A DNA stretch of 64,000 bases from Shimia haliotis (lineage in GTDB: Bacteria; Pseudomonadota; Alphaproteobacteria; Rhodobacterales; Rhodobacteraceae), in the NCBI RefSeq assembly GCF_900114415.1, contig NZ_FOSZ01000005.1, positions 186,001 through 250,000 on the forward strand, in the 5' to 3' direction. This document shows, one piece after another, positions 17,640 through 26,148 of the stretch (within the stretch, counting starts at the first letter, position 1; every line of letters starts with the position of its first letter). The translations under genes were made by a program, and so were the position numbers. The notes beneath the pieces are model-generated. The model searched no databases and was not told the origin of the DNA. It was given only the letters and a program-made list of their open reading frames with translations.

Positions 17640-18743
17640 ATGACCGGACCTCGCTTTACCAAACTCGCCCAATCCTTGCCAGCAACCGTGCCTTTTGTCG
17701 GCCCCGAAGCACAGGAGCGCGCTATGTCCCGTCCCTTTGCTGCGCGATTGGGGGCGAACGAAAATATCTTCGGTCCTTCCCCCAAGGCCATTGCCGCAAT
17801 GGAACAGGCCGCAAGCGACATCTGGATGTACGCCGACCCCGAAAGCCATGAGTTGCGCACCGCGCTGGCCGATTTCCACGGTGTCACCCCGCAAAACATC
17901 GTTGTGGGCGAAGGCATTGACGGGCTGCTCGGCTATCTGGTGCGCCTGCTCATCGAGCAGGGCGACACCGTTGTGACTTCTGATGGCGCTTATCCAACCT
18001 TCAACTATCACGTCGCGGGCTTTGGTGGTGTGCTCCACAAAGTGCCCTACCGCGACGACGCCGAAGACCTGCCCGCATTGCTCGCTAAAGCCGCCGAGGT
18101 CGATGCCAAGCTGGTCTATTTCGCCAACCCCGACAATCCGATGGGCAGCTGGTTCACCGGCGAAGACATTGTCGCACACCTCGACATGATCCCCGAGGGC
18201 TGTGTGCTGCTGCTGGATGAGGCCTACATCGAACTCGCCCCCGAAGGCGCCGCGGCACCGGTTGACATCAACGACCCGCGCGTGATCCGCATGCGCACTT
18301 TCTCCAAAGGCTACGGCATGGCCGGTGCCCGCATCGGCTATGCGCTTGGCGAGACCGGCTTCATCCGCGCCTTTGAAAAAATCCGCAACCATTTCGGCCT
18401 GAACCGCGCTGCACAGGCCGGCGCGCTGGCCGCCCTGCAAGACGCCGGGTGGCTTGCCAGTACGCAGGCCAATGTTGCCGAGGCGCGCGACACCATCACA
18501 GGCATCGCCGAAAAACACGGCCTCAAGGCCCTGCCAAGCGCCACCAACTTTGTCGCCATCGACTGTGGCCGCGACGGCGCCTTTGCCAAGGCCGTTCTGG
18601 ACGGTTTGGTGGCGCGTGGCGTCTTTGTGCGCATGCCGTTTGTCGCACCGCAAAACCGCTGCATCCGGCTGAGTTGTGGCCCTGCTGACGCGCTGGCTTT
18701 GTTTGACGCGGCACTAAAAGATGTGCTGGCCGAGCTGGGCTAG
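17640..18743 (+). CDS. Histidinol-phosphate aminotransferase-like PLP enzyme
   Basis: 367-aa class I/II aminotransferase of the HisC type. Visible motifs: L-G-A-N-E-N-I-F-G-P near the N-terminus, N-P-D-N-P-M-G-S (PLP-binding Asn), D-E-A-Y-I-E, and the Schiff-base lysine in F-S-K-G-Y-G-M-A-G-A-R-I-G-Y. No his genes are nearby, so this is probably a paralogue acting on another substrate (aromatic or beta-amino compounds are common). The start is the ATG that begins M-T-G-P-R-F-T-K. Confidence 0.87.
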   Translation: MTGPRFTKLAQSLPATVPFVGPEAQERAMSRPFAARLGANENIFGPSPKAIAAMEQAASDIWMYADPESHELRTALADFHGVTPQNIVVGEGIDGLLGYLVRLLIEQGDTVVTSDGAYPTFNYHVAGFGGVLHKVPYRDDAEDLPALLAKAAEVDAKLVYFANPDNPMGSWFTGEDIVAHLDMIPEGCVLLLDEAYIELAPEGAAAPVDINDPRVIRMRTFSKGYGMAGARIGYALGETGFIRAFEKIRNHFGLNRAAQAGALAALQDAGWLASTQANVAEARDTITGIAEKHGLKALPSATNFVAIDCGRDGAFAKAVLDGLVARGVFVRMPFVAPQNRCIRLSCGPADALALFDAALKDVLAELG

Positions 18744-18849
18744 TCACCTAATACCCGCTCTGCACATTGCCGCGCGCACGCGCCTCACGCACTTGTGGCA
18801 CCAAAACGCATCATTCCACGCTACACTCCCCGTTGAAGGGAGTGCAGCC

Positions 18850-19020
18850 ATGTCCAGTCCGGTCAACCGCGTTGAAAACTACACCACCACCTGCCTCGTG
18901 CTGGGGCTGGTAAATCTTCTTTGGATTTTCGCCGCAATCTGGGCGCTCTTCGGTTTCGTGTGGGTGCTCTTCACGGGTTGGGTTCTGAACCTCGGCATCA
19001 CCCGCCTCGCCCGACGCTAA
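18850..19020 (+). CDS. Small membrane protein (56 aa)
   Basis: 56-aa open frame with an AAGGGA ribosome site 8 bases before the ATG. One long or two short hydrophobic helices run from about residue 14 to 48 (many Leu, Ile, Val, Phe and Trp), ending in a positively charged R-L-A-R-R, which implies a cytoplasmic C-terminus. I do not recognise a family. It follows the aminotransferase by about 100 bases, and its stop overlaps the stop of the convergent aminotransferase by 4 bases. Confidence 0.65.
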   Translation: MSSPVNRVENYTTTCLVLGLVNLLWIFAAIWALFGFVWVLFTGWVLNLGITRLARR

Positions 19021-20213
19021 GCGCTGGCGATCACATCCGCCGCCGCCTCAAGCGCGCCCGAGCCGTGCGGGATATCCAGCACCCGCATACCTGTCTGCAC
19101 CGTGGCCAGCATGCCAAGGATCATCTGTGCGTTGACGTGCCCCATGTGACCAAATCGGAAAAACCCGTCGCCCTTGGGATCGTCTTGCGTGCTCATGCCC
19201 AGCCCGATGCCAAGCGTCAGCCCTGCCTGATCCTGACACCACCGCCGCAAGCGCGTGCCGTGTTCCTTACCGATCCGCAACGACGTCACCGCATGGCTGC
19301 GCGCCGCCACATCTGGAATATTCAACTCAAAGGGCCCGCCCGTGGCCCAGGCATCGCCTGCCGCCCAAATCGTCCGCGCCAGCACCTCATGCCGACGCCA
19401 AACAGCCTCCAGACCTTCGTCTTTGATCATATCCAGGGCCACACGCAATCCGTACAAATGATGCGTCGGCGCGGTGCCGCAAAAGAGTTGATAGTAAAAC
19501 TCCGGATTGGCCCGTGGTACCCAATCCCAATATTTGCTGACCCGCTCCTGTTGCGCCCTGACCGCCTGCGCCCTGTCGTTGAAAAACACGAAAGCCATGC
19601 CCGGCGGCACCATAAGCCCTTTTTGGCTCGCGGCGACCATCACATCGACGCCCCAAGCATCCATCTCGAACCGGTCACACCCCAATGAGGCGATACAATC
19701 CGCCATCAACAGGGCCGGATGCCCCACGGCATCCATCGCGACCCGAATGGCGGCAATGTCACTTTTGGCCGATGTCGAAGTGTCGACATGCACCGCCAGT
19801 ACCGCCTTGATCTTGTGATCCTTGTCGGCAGCCAGCGCCTCGGCAACCCGCGCCGGATCAATCGCACCGCGTCGGCCGAAATCCACCACGTCCGTCTCGA
19901 TCCCCCGCCCTGCGGCGACATCGCTCCATCCCAGCCCGAAAGATCCCGCGACCGGCACCAGAACCTTGTCCCCTGCCGACAGCACATTTGCCAAAGACGC
20001 TTCCCACACGGCATGGCCGTTGCCGATATAGATCGCCGCATCGTGCGCTGTGCCCGCGACCATCTTCAGGTCCGGTAACAGCCCATGGGTCAAATCAATC
20101 AGCTCGCCCTCATAGATGTTGGGCGCCCCCCGATGCATCGCCCTCAACACAGCCTCAGGCATCACCGATGGGCCCGGAATCGCCAGATACCCCTGTCCGT
20201 GCGCTAGCGTCAT
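19017..20213 (-). CDS. Class V aminotransferase (serine/alanine-glyoxylate type)
   Basis: 398-aa class V PLP aminotransferase. It has the N-terminal I-P-G-P-S of the alanine-glyoxylate/serine-glyoxylate group, a D-x-x-x-S-L-G region holding the cofactor Asp, and the Schiff-base lysine in A-S-Q-K-G-L-M. It probably interconverts glyoxylate and glycine using Ala or Ser as amino donor. The ATG chosen has an AGGGAG site; the 19 codons upstream are not family-like. It is convergent with the small membrane protein and divergent from the ABC exporter. Confidence 0.9.
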   Translation of the reverse strand: MTLAHGQGYLAIPGPSVMPEAVLRAMHRGAPNIYEGELIDLTHGLLPDLKMVAGTAHDAAIYIGNGHAVWEASLANVLSAGDKVLVPVAGSFGLGWSDVAAGRGIETDVVDFGRRGAIDPARVAEALAADKDHKIKAVLAVHVDTSTSAKSDIAAIRVAMDAVGHPALLMADCIASLGCDRFEMDAWGVDVMVAASQKGLMVPPGMAFVFFNDRAQAVRAQQERVSKYWDWVPRANPEFYYQLFCGTAPTHHLYGLRVALDMIKDEGLEAVWRRHEVLARTIWAAGDAWATGGPFELNIPDVAARSHAVTSLRIGKEHGTRLRRWCQDQAGLTLGIGLGMSTQDDPKGDGFFRFGHMGHVNAQMILGMLATVQTGMRVLDIPHGSGALEAAADVIASA

Positions 20214-20353
20214 TTTCAAAACTCCCTCTGCTCCAACGCCAGACACTACGCCCCCGCACGGCGGCGTCAATCCGCCTCACGCCAGTTTGCGCTAGCCTCA
20301 CCCCGCACCGCGCGGTAAACCCGAAACATCGGACACTATCAAAGGCTCCGCCC

Positions 20354-22225
20354 GTGGACACACCCAAGGCCCTGCCCGAAACCAAAGCCTGGCCGCTGAT
20401 GCGCTGGCTCTGGTCCGGATATCTAAACAAATACAAATGGTTGCTTTTGGCCGCTGCCATATTGATGGCTCTAGAGGGCGGCTCACTTGGTGCTTTCAGC
20501 TATATGATGAAGCCCATGTTTGACACGGCGTTTGCCACCGGCAACAGCGGTGCTTTGTTTTCAGTGTCACTGGTGTTTGGCGGAATTTTCCTGCTTCGGG
20601 GCGTCACAAGTGTCTGTCACAAAATCCTGATGGCCACGGTGTCGCAAAAATCGAGCGCCGATCTGCGCATGGATTTGGTTAGCAACCTCATGGTGCAAGA
20701 CAACGCCTTTCACCAAACCCACCCACCGGGTCATCTGATTCAGCGCGTGCAGGCAGATGTGCAATCCATCAACGGTGTTTGGGCCGCGTTCATCACCGGC
20801 GCAGGCCGCGACGTGATCGCCCTGTTTTCCTTGATCGGTGTCGCGCTCTCAATTGACTGGGTCTGGACGCTTGTGGCCCTTGTCGGCATTCCGATCCTCA
20901 TACTGCCGGCCCTTGTGGCGCAACGTTTCGTGCGCCGCCGCGCCCGCGAAGCCCGCGACCTTGGCGCCGACATTTCCACCCGCTTGGACGAAATCTTTCA
21001 CGGCATTGTGCCAACAAAGCTGAACCGGTTGGAAGCCTACCAGTCCGAACGGTTCCGCCGTGACACAAAATCGCTGGTCAAGGCCCAGATCAAATCCACC
21101 GCCGGCACCTCGTCCATCTCCGGCATGGTCGATTTCACCGCCGGTCTCGGCGTGTTCTGCGTTCTGCTTTATGGCGGTTCCGAAATTGTATCCGGCGAAA
21201 AAACCGTGGGCGAATTCATGGCCTTTTTCACCGCGATGGGGATGATGTTTGAACCGCTGCGGCGCCTCGCAGGCATCACCGGCCTCTGGCAGGTCGCGGC
21301 CGCAGCCATCGAACGGCTCAAGGAATTGATGGAGCTCAAACCCACCATCACCGATCCCGTCAAAGCCAAACCGGCGCCCGCTGGCGTTCCCGAACTGAAA
21401 CTGGACGGCGTAAAGCTCTCCTATGGCGACACCGCCGTTCTGCAAGGCGCCACCTTCACGGCCGAGGCTGGCAAAACCACGGCCATTGTCGGCGCGTCAG
21501 GCGCTGGCAAATCCACGATCTTCAATGTTCTCACACGCCTCGTGGACCCGCAAAAAGGTACCGTCACTCTTCAGGGGGTGAACAACCGCGATCTGACGTT
21601 GAACGACCTGCGCAATCAGTTCTCCGTGGTCAGTCAGGAAGCACTGCTGTTTGACGAGACCGTGCGTGAAAACATCCTTCTGGGCCGCGAAGACGTGTCT
21701 GAAGAAGACCTGAAAAAAGTGCTCGACGCCGCCCATGTGTCCGACTTCCTGCCCAAACTGGCCAAAGGTCTGGACACAGAGGTCGGCCCGCGTGGCTCAA
21801 ACCTGTCCGGCGGTCAACGTCAGAGGGTGGTGATCGCCCGTGCCCTGCTGCGCAACACACCTATTTTGTTGCTCGACGAAGCGACCTCCGCGCTCGACAC
21901 AAAGTCCGAAACCGTAGTGCAAAAGGCGCTCGACAAACTCTCCAAGGGCCGCACAACGCTGGTGATCGCACATCGCCTGTCCACCGTGCGTGAGGCCGAC
22001 AAGATCGTTGTCATGGACAAGGGCGCGGTCGTTGATCAAGGCACCCACGAAGAACTGCTGGCGCGCGGCGGTGTCTACGCTGAACTGCATCGCTTGCAGT
22101 TCAACACCGAGGGCGCCACAGCCGAGCAGCAGGCGCTGCATCCGGTGCCCGCAATCGCCGCCGGCTCTGCCGAGCCACGCCCTGGCATCTTGGGGCGTAT
22201 CTTCGGTGGATGGTTGCGCAATTAA
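20354..22225 (+). CDS. MsbA-type ABC exporter (fused permease-ATPase)
   Basis: 623-aa half-transporter. The N-terminal half has six membrane spans (about residues 20-325). The ATPase half carries Walker A G-A-S-G-A-G-K-S-T (380-388), signature L-S-G-G-Q-R-Q (484-490) and Walker B L-L-L-D-E-A-T-S-A-L-D. The best start is the GTG at 20354 giving M-D-T-P-K-A-L-P; there is only a weak AAAGG before it, and the frame is open far upstream, antisense to the aminotransferase gene. It is related to MsbA/multidrug lipid flippases; the cargo cannot be told. The KAS III-like gene follows in the same direction, so a link to a lipid is possible. Confidence 0.92.
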   Translation: MDTPKALPETKAWPLMRWLWSGYLNKYKWLLLAAAILMALEGGSLGAFSYMMKPMFDTAFATGNSGALFSVSLVFGGIFLLRGVTSVCHKILMATVSQKSSADLRMDLVSNLMVQDNAFHQTHPPGHLIQRVQADVQSINGVWAAFITGAGRDVIALFSLIGVALSIDWVWTLVALVGIPILILPALVAQRFVRRRAREARDLGADISTRLDEIFHGIVPTKLNRLEAYQSERFRRDTKSLVKAQIKSTAGTSSISGMVDFTAGLGVFCVLLYGGSEIVSGEKTVGEFMAFFTAMGMMFEPLRRLAGITGLWQVAAAAIERLKELMELKPTITDPVKAKPAPAGVPELKLDGVKLSYGDTAVLQGATFTAEAGKTTAIVGASGAGKSTIFNVLTRLVDPQKGTVTLQGVNNRDLTLNDLRNQFSVVSQEALLFDETVRENILLGREDVSEEDLKKVLDAAHVSDFLPKLAKGLDTEVGPRGSNLSGGQRQRVVIARALLRNTPILLLDEATSALDTKSETVVQKALDKLSKGRTTLVIAHRLSTVREADKIVVMDKGAVVDQGTHEELLARGGVYAELHRLQFNTEGATAEQQALHPVPAIAAGSAEPRPGILGRIFGGWLRN

Positions 22226-22300
22226 CCCAGGGGAAACTCTTGACCTTTCGGGCGGTTTGAGTGCTTGCTGCCTGCCACCAGATCTGCGAGGGGAAGCGAT

Positions 22301-23416
22301 ATGTTTAAGCCAGCCATCACCGGCACCGGTGTTTTCACACCCGAACAAGTCATCACCAACGATGAACTGGTCGAAAGCTTCAACGCCTACGCAGACAAAA
22401 TGAACGCGCAAAACGCCGAGGCCATCGCCGCCGGCGAAATGGAGCCGCTGCCGCATTCCTCCTCGGAATTCATCTTCAAGGCCTCCGGCATCGAACAGCG
22501 GCACGTTCTGGACAAATCCGGCGTGCTTGATCCCGACGTGATGCACCCCACATTGCGCCAGCGGTCTGACGACGAACCTGGTGTTATGACCGAAATGGCC
22601 GTTGATGCCTGCGGCAAAGCGCTTGCACAGGCGGGCCTGACCGGTGCCGACATCGATCTCGTGATCTGCGCAGCCTCAAACATGGAACGCGCCTATCCGG
22701 CTGTCGCCATCGAAATCCAGAAAGAACTCGGCGCAAACGGATTTGCCTTTGACATGAACGTCGCCTGCTCATCAGCCACCTTCGGCATTCAAGCCGCCGC
22801 AGACATGGTGCGCTCGGGCTCTGTGCGCCGCGCCATCGTCGTGAACCCCGAAATTTGCTCCGGCCACCTGGAATGGCGCGACCGTGACTGCCACTTCATC
22901 TTTGGAGACGTCGCCACTGCCACCGTGATCGAACGCTCTGAGGACGCCAAAGGCGACCACTTCGAAATCATTTCGACCCGTTGTGCCACGCAATTCTCCA
23001 ACAACATCCGCAACAACAACGGCTTCCTGCGCCGCTCGCGTCCCGACGGCGTTGCCGACCGGCGCGACATGCAGTTCATGCAAAACGGCCGTAAAGTGTT
23101 CAAAGAGGTTGTCCCAATGGTGTCGGCCCATATGCTGAGCCACCTCGACGCCGAAGACGTGACCAACGTGCGCCGCCTGTGGCTGCATCAGGCCAACAAG
23201 TCGATGAACGACTTTATCGGCAAAAAGGTCATGGGCAGAACACCTGAGGCCGGCGAACAGCCCAACATCTTGCAAGACTACGCCAACACCTCATCCGCGG
23301 GCTCAATCATCGCTTTCTCTAAGTATTCCGATGACTTGCAGCCCGGAGACTATGGCATGATCTGCTCCTTCGGGGCCGGTTACTCTGTCGGGTCCGTGCT
23401 GGTGCGTCGCCACTGA
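22301..23416 (+). CDS. Beta-ketoacyl-ACP synthase III homologue (long form)
   Basis: 371-aa thiolase-fold condensing enzyme. The catalytic triad is in place: C156 in N-V-A-C-S-S-A-T, H296 in L-W-L-H-Q-A-N and N329 in Y-A-N-T-S-S. It is about 50 residues longer than housekeeping FabH (about 320 aa). An N-terminal insertion (about residues 25-60) and a middle insertion (about 225-255) carry the extra length, so it is probably a FabH-like paralogue with another acyl substrate. The AGGGGAAG ribosome site precedes the ATG. It follows the ABC exporter by 75 bases and may be co-transcribed with it. Confidence 0.9.
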   Translation: MFKPAITGTGVFTPEQVITNDELVESFNAYADKMNAQNAEAIAAGEMEPLPHSSSEFIFKASGIEQRHVLDKSGVLDPDVMHPTLRQRSDDEPGVMTEMAVDACGKALAQAGLTGADIDLVICAASNMERAYPAVAIEIQKELGANGFAFDMNVACSSATFGIQAAADMVRSGSVRRAIVVNPEICSGHLEWRDRDCHFIFGDVATATVIERSEDAKGDHFEIISTRCATQFSNNIRNNNGFLRRSRPDGVADRRDMQFMQNGRKVFKEVVPMVSAHMLSHLDAEDVTNVRRLWLHQANKSMNDFIGKKVMGRTPEAGEQPNILQDYANTSSAGSIIAFSKYSDDLQPGDYGMICSFGAGYSVGSVLVRRH

Positions 23417-23799
23417 GTCGCCCGCCACGCCGGTAAGATTTCCGCCTCGGCCGCTCAATCAAACCTGATGTGAATTACAGTCACACATTGGATACCTGTC
23501 AAAATTATCAGTTATTCAAGCGCGTATTGTGACTGAACTTTAACAGACTCCTTCATGTTCCTGCGCTAGCATTGTCTATGGAAGGTGCTGGCACTGCATA
23601 GCGTTGCTTCCCCAGGCGACCCGTAGGATCAGGCCCGGTTTTGGGAATTTTCCGCGACCCCCTTCTGCTCTGTGCAGTCCCGTGCAGAGGTTGTTGCACA
23701 CACCCGTGCACTTGTTCCTGTATGTCTTTTTATGACGTGAGGGTGCCTCGGCTCGTCCGGGGCACCCTTATTTTGTCCCGCCGACATGCGCCGTAGCCA
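23417..23799. other. 383-base gap between convergent genes, possible small RNA
   Basis: No convincing protein gene. An imperfect 17-base inverted repeat TGTGA-N7-TCACA lies at 23469-23485. About 250 bases downstream is a plus-strand terminator-like hairpin (23741-23774). Short direct copies of CCCGTGCA lie at about 23683 and 23703. The gap is long for two genes facing each other, and the terminator is over 320 bases from the KAS III stop, so an independent plus-strand small RNA of about 200 nt is possible. I could not match it to 6S, SRP or tmRNA. Confidence 0.35.
23741..23774 (+). terminator. Terminator-like hairpin
   Basis: GGGTGCC (23741-23747) pairs with GGCACCC (23761-23767), with possible extra pairs inside the 13-base loop, followed by TTATTTT. 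It could end read-through from the KAS III gene or a small RNA in the gap. Confidence 0.6.
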
Positions 23800-24657
23800 C
23801 TATGTCTCCTCGGGGTCTCTGCGCCGGAATCGGCCCTTGCCTTGTGGCGAGACGCCCATCTCCACAAGCACTATCGGCTCCCCTTGGCGCTCGCGGCTCA
23901 GCGGGTCAGGCACCAGCCCGACACTCATAGCCAAAGCCGCAAGATCGGCCCGATTGTTCAATCCTGTTTTTGCCAGAATGTTGTTCATCCGCTGCCGCAC
24001 AGCCGACACCGTCACGCCCAGCCGCTCGGCAATCACCTTGTCTTGCAATCCGGCGCCAATCATCTCAAGCAACTCCCGCTGCTTTTCTGAAATCCGGTTC
24101 CGGTCGATAAATTCGGCCGCAAAATGGGCCTGATAGTGTTGAAACCCCATCGTCGCCACGGTGTTCAACACCCATCCATGGGTCTGAATGATCCGCTTCA
24201 TGTCGCGCTTGCTGTGATCGCCCGAGAAAGTGATCACAGAGGCCTGAGGCGGCGCATGCGCCCGAAGCGGAATAGAAAAGCCGGCCCGAATTCCACGACG
24301 CGCCGCTTCCTCTAGCACCTGATATCGAGCTTGCGGAATGTGCATATATTCGTCGATGAATTCCAATCCCACGGCAATCGGAGTCAGGTGGTTAACGGCA
24401 TGCGTCCGGAAGTAGGACCATTTCAAAACTTCGGGGTCAGAATTATACGCATTCAGCCAACTTGAATCGTAAGACGTGCGAACAAAAAGAGTGCGGCGCC
24501 AATCGGCATAATTGTCCGCCGAAATAAAATCTACAAATGGCAGGTTAAGCGTGCGTCCAACACCAACAATCAGCGCCCAGACCTCGGCAGAGCTGTTGGT
24601 GCTCTCCAAGTCGACCAAAAAGGTATGCAGCAGTTCCGGGGTATGGCGCTCGGCCAA
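23800..24657 (-). CDS. LuxR-family regulator with autoinducer-binding-like domain (LuxR solo)
   Basis: About 285-aa LuxR-type regulator. The N-terminal half (about 10-175) has the layout of an autoinducer-binding domain, including W-S-Y-F-R near residue 79. The C-terminal GerE/LuxR HTH spans about 185-245 (L-G-V-T-V-S-A-V-R-Q-R-M-N-N-I-L-A-K-T), then a Pro/Arg-rich tail. No luxI synthase gene is nearby. The start is uncertain: the frame has no ATG near its beginning and TTG at 24657 is the most likely codon. It follows a small regulator-like gene by 32 bases, apparently in one operon. Confidence 0.82.
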   Translation of the reverse strand: MAERHTPELLHTFLVDLESTNSSAEVWALIVGVGRTLNLPFVDFISADNYADWRRTLFVRTSYDSSWLNAYNSDPEVLKWSYFRTHAVNHLTPIAVGLEFIDEYMHIPQARYQVLEEAARRGIRAGFSIPLRAHAPPQASVITFSGDHSKRDMKRIIQTHGWVLNTVATMGFQHYQAHFAAEFIDRNRISEKQRELLEMIGAGLQDKVIAERLGVTVSAVRQRMNNILAKTGLNNRADLAALAMSVGLVPDPLSRERQGEPIVLVEMGVSPQGKGRFRRRDPEET

Positions 24658-24689
24658 AAACAGCGGTCGGCGCGTACTGTGCTCAGGGC

Positions 24690-25148
24690 TCAGACAGTTT
24701 CCTCCTCAAGGTGCAACTTCATGTCCACCAACACTTGCTGCAACGCCACAGTCTCCCGCAACAACCGCTTGGCCTCGCTGACCGTGATAATGCCATCCTC
24801 AATCGACTGGCTGTATTCAGCCATCAACACGGCAAACCGTTGGCTCAGTGCAATGACGTCCGCGTTCACGCCCCCCGTGTCCTCAGAGTTCCTTCTGCGG
24901 TCATCGTGGTTGATCGTATTTCCCTTGAGTTCGGCCAAAGCCGAAGTCACATGCGGATAAGACGAGGCCTCTTCCAACGCCGCAACCGCGTCGATTGGCA
25001 TGAAGCGGTCCAAATGTTCATCGTGAGAAGAATAATACCGGCCCAAAGTCGCCTTGGACTTTCCGGTCAATTCACACGCCGCCTCAATGCCGACATCCTT
25101 GACCAAGGCCTCGGTATGCTTCTTGAGATAGCTGCCTACAACACTCAT
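24690..25148 (-). CDS. Hypothetical protein with HTH-like N-terminus
   Basis: 152-aa protein of no family I recognise. The first 70 residues resemble a small HTH (A-C-E-L-T-G-K-S-K-A-T-L-G-R-Y-Y) like phage CII-type DNA-binding folds; the C-terminal 60 residues form a charged helix likely to be a coiled coil. The start is an ATG preceded by GGAGCAGG. It is the first gene of a probable operon with the LuxR solo, so a partner or co-regulator is a reasonable guess. The inverted repeat AGTCTTT/AAAGACT about 50 bases upstream (25197-25217) may be its operator. Confidence 0.6.
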   Translation of the reverse strand: MSVVGSYLKKHTEALVKDVGIEAACELTGKSKATLGRYYSSHDEHLDRFMPIDAVAALEEASSYPHVTSALAELKGNTINHDDRRRNSEDTGGVNADVIALSQRFAVLMAEYSQSIEDGIITVSEAKRLLRETVALQQVLVDMKLHLEEETV

Positions 25149-25498
25149 TACACCTGCTCCGTTCTCCGGCTTTCCCAATTACAGGGGAATGCGCCAAGTC
25201 TTTTCCCATTAAAGACTTACTCTGAATTTGTCATTTGAAAAAGACCGGATGCAAACGTCCGGATTGACGAGTTGAAAGTTTATCGCAAAGGGGCTGGCTC
25301 CGGCACAAACCGATCTGTCCATCGGTGCCCCTAGCCTCCTCGGCCGCACGGCCCGGTCCAATCCATCCCCAAAGGTCAAGGCCTTTACGGAGCGGAAAGT
25401 GCAACCAAGTGTCGAGGCGGGACGGGAATTGAAAAATTTCCGTCCCGTTTTGCGTTCAGTCTTGCGAGCCACCTCACCAACGCTTTATCACCTCGCCC
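25149..25498. other. 350-base divergent region upstream of tdk
   Basis: It contains the control region of the minus-strand operon, with the inverted repeat AGTCTTT-N7-AAAGACT at 25197-25217 and the hairpin CCGGA...TCCGG near 25246-25263. On the plus strand there is a long untranslated stretch ending in a strong terminator-like hairpin (25418-25451), 48 bases before the tdk ATG. That hairpin has no known gene upstream on its strand, so it ends either a small RNA or a tdk leader. Confidence 0.45.
25418..25451 (+). terminator. Terminator/attenuator-like hairpin upstream of tdk
   Basis: 13-bp stem: CGGGACGGGAATT (25418-25430) pairs with AATTTCCGTCCCG (25435-25447), one G-U pair, GAAA tetraloop, then TTTT. 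It is a strong fold on the plus strand with no plus-strand gene before it. Confidence 0.65.
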
Positions 25499-26089
25499 AT
25501 GGCCAAACTCTACTTTCACTACTCGACCATGAACGCCGGCAAATCGACGGTGCTTCTGCAAGCGTCCCACAACTACCGCGAACGCGGCATGCACACCTAT
25601 TTGCTGACCGCGCGATTTGACAACCGTGCGGGTGCTGGAAAAATCGCCAGCCGCATCGGCATCGAGGCCGACGCCGACACCTTTGACGAAACCAGTGACT
25701 TGTTCGCGCAAATCCGCGACCAACTTGCGGCGGATCCCTTCACCTGCGTGTTCATCGACGAAGCGCAATTCCTGACACAGGATCAGGTCTGGCAACTGGC
25801 CCGCGTGGTGGACGACCTCAAGGTGCCGATCATGTGCTACGGCCTGCGGGTGGACTTTCAAGGCCACCTCTTCCCCGGCTCTGCGGCGCTTCTGGCCTTG
25901 GCGGACGAAATGCGCGAAGTGCGCACGATCTGTCATTGCGGCAAGAAAGCCACCATGGTTGTCCGACAAGACGAACAAGGCAACGCGCTGCGCGAAGGCG
26001 CGCAGGTCCAGATCGGCGGCAACGAAACCTATGTCTCGCTCTGCCGCTACCACTGGCGCGAAGCAATGGATGATTTGCCCGACTGCTAA
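25499..26089 (+). CDS. tdk: Thymidine kinase (type II)
   Basis: 196-aa type II thymidine kinase, ATP-dependent phosphorylation of thymidine to dTMP in salvage. P-loop S-T-M-N-A-G-K-S-T at residues 9-17; F-I-D-E-A-Q-F carries the catalytic Glu region; the zinc site is C-H-C-G-K-K plus the later C-R-Y-H-W, and Y-V-S-L-C-R-Y-H supports thymidine binding. Normal length for the family. The start is the ATG giving M-A-K-L-Y-F-H-Y. A terminator-like hairpin upstream may attenuate it. Confidence 0.96.
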   Translation: MAKLYFHYSTMNAGKSTVLLQASHNYRERGMHTYLLTARFDNRAGAGKIASRIGIEADADTFDETSDLFAQIRDQLAADPFTCVFIDEAQFLTQDQVWQLARVVDDLKVPIMCYGLRVDFQGHLFPGSAALLALADEMREVRTICHCGKKATMVVRQDEQGNALREGAQVQIGGNETYVSLCRYHWREAMDDLPDC

Positions 26090-26148
26090 GACCACCGCAG
26101 ACACCGACGCAATACCGACAAAATGCCGACGCTGTGCCGACCTGCCCG

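Noticed and set aside
23469-23485. CRP-like site TGTGA-N7-TCACA
   Set aside because: CRP sites need six bases between half sites; here there are seven and inner bases do not match. Kept only as a generic inverted repeat.
23560-23774. 6S RNA, SRP RNA or tmRNA
   Set aside because: I could not find the conserved SRP GGAAGCAGC-type loop, the tmRNA tag frame, or a convincing 6S bubble structure.
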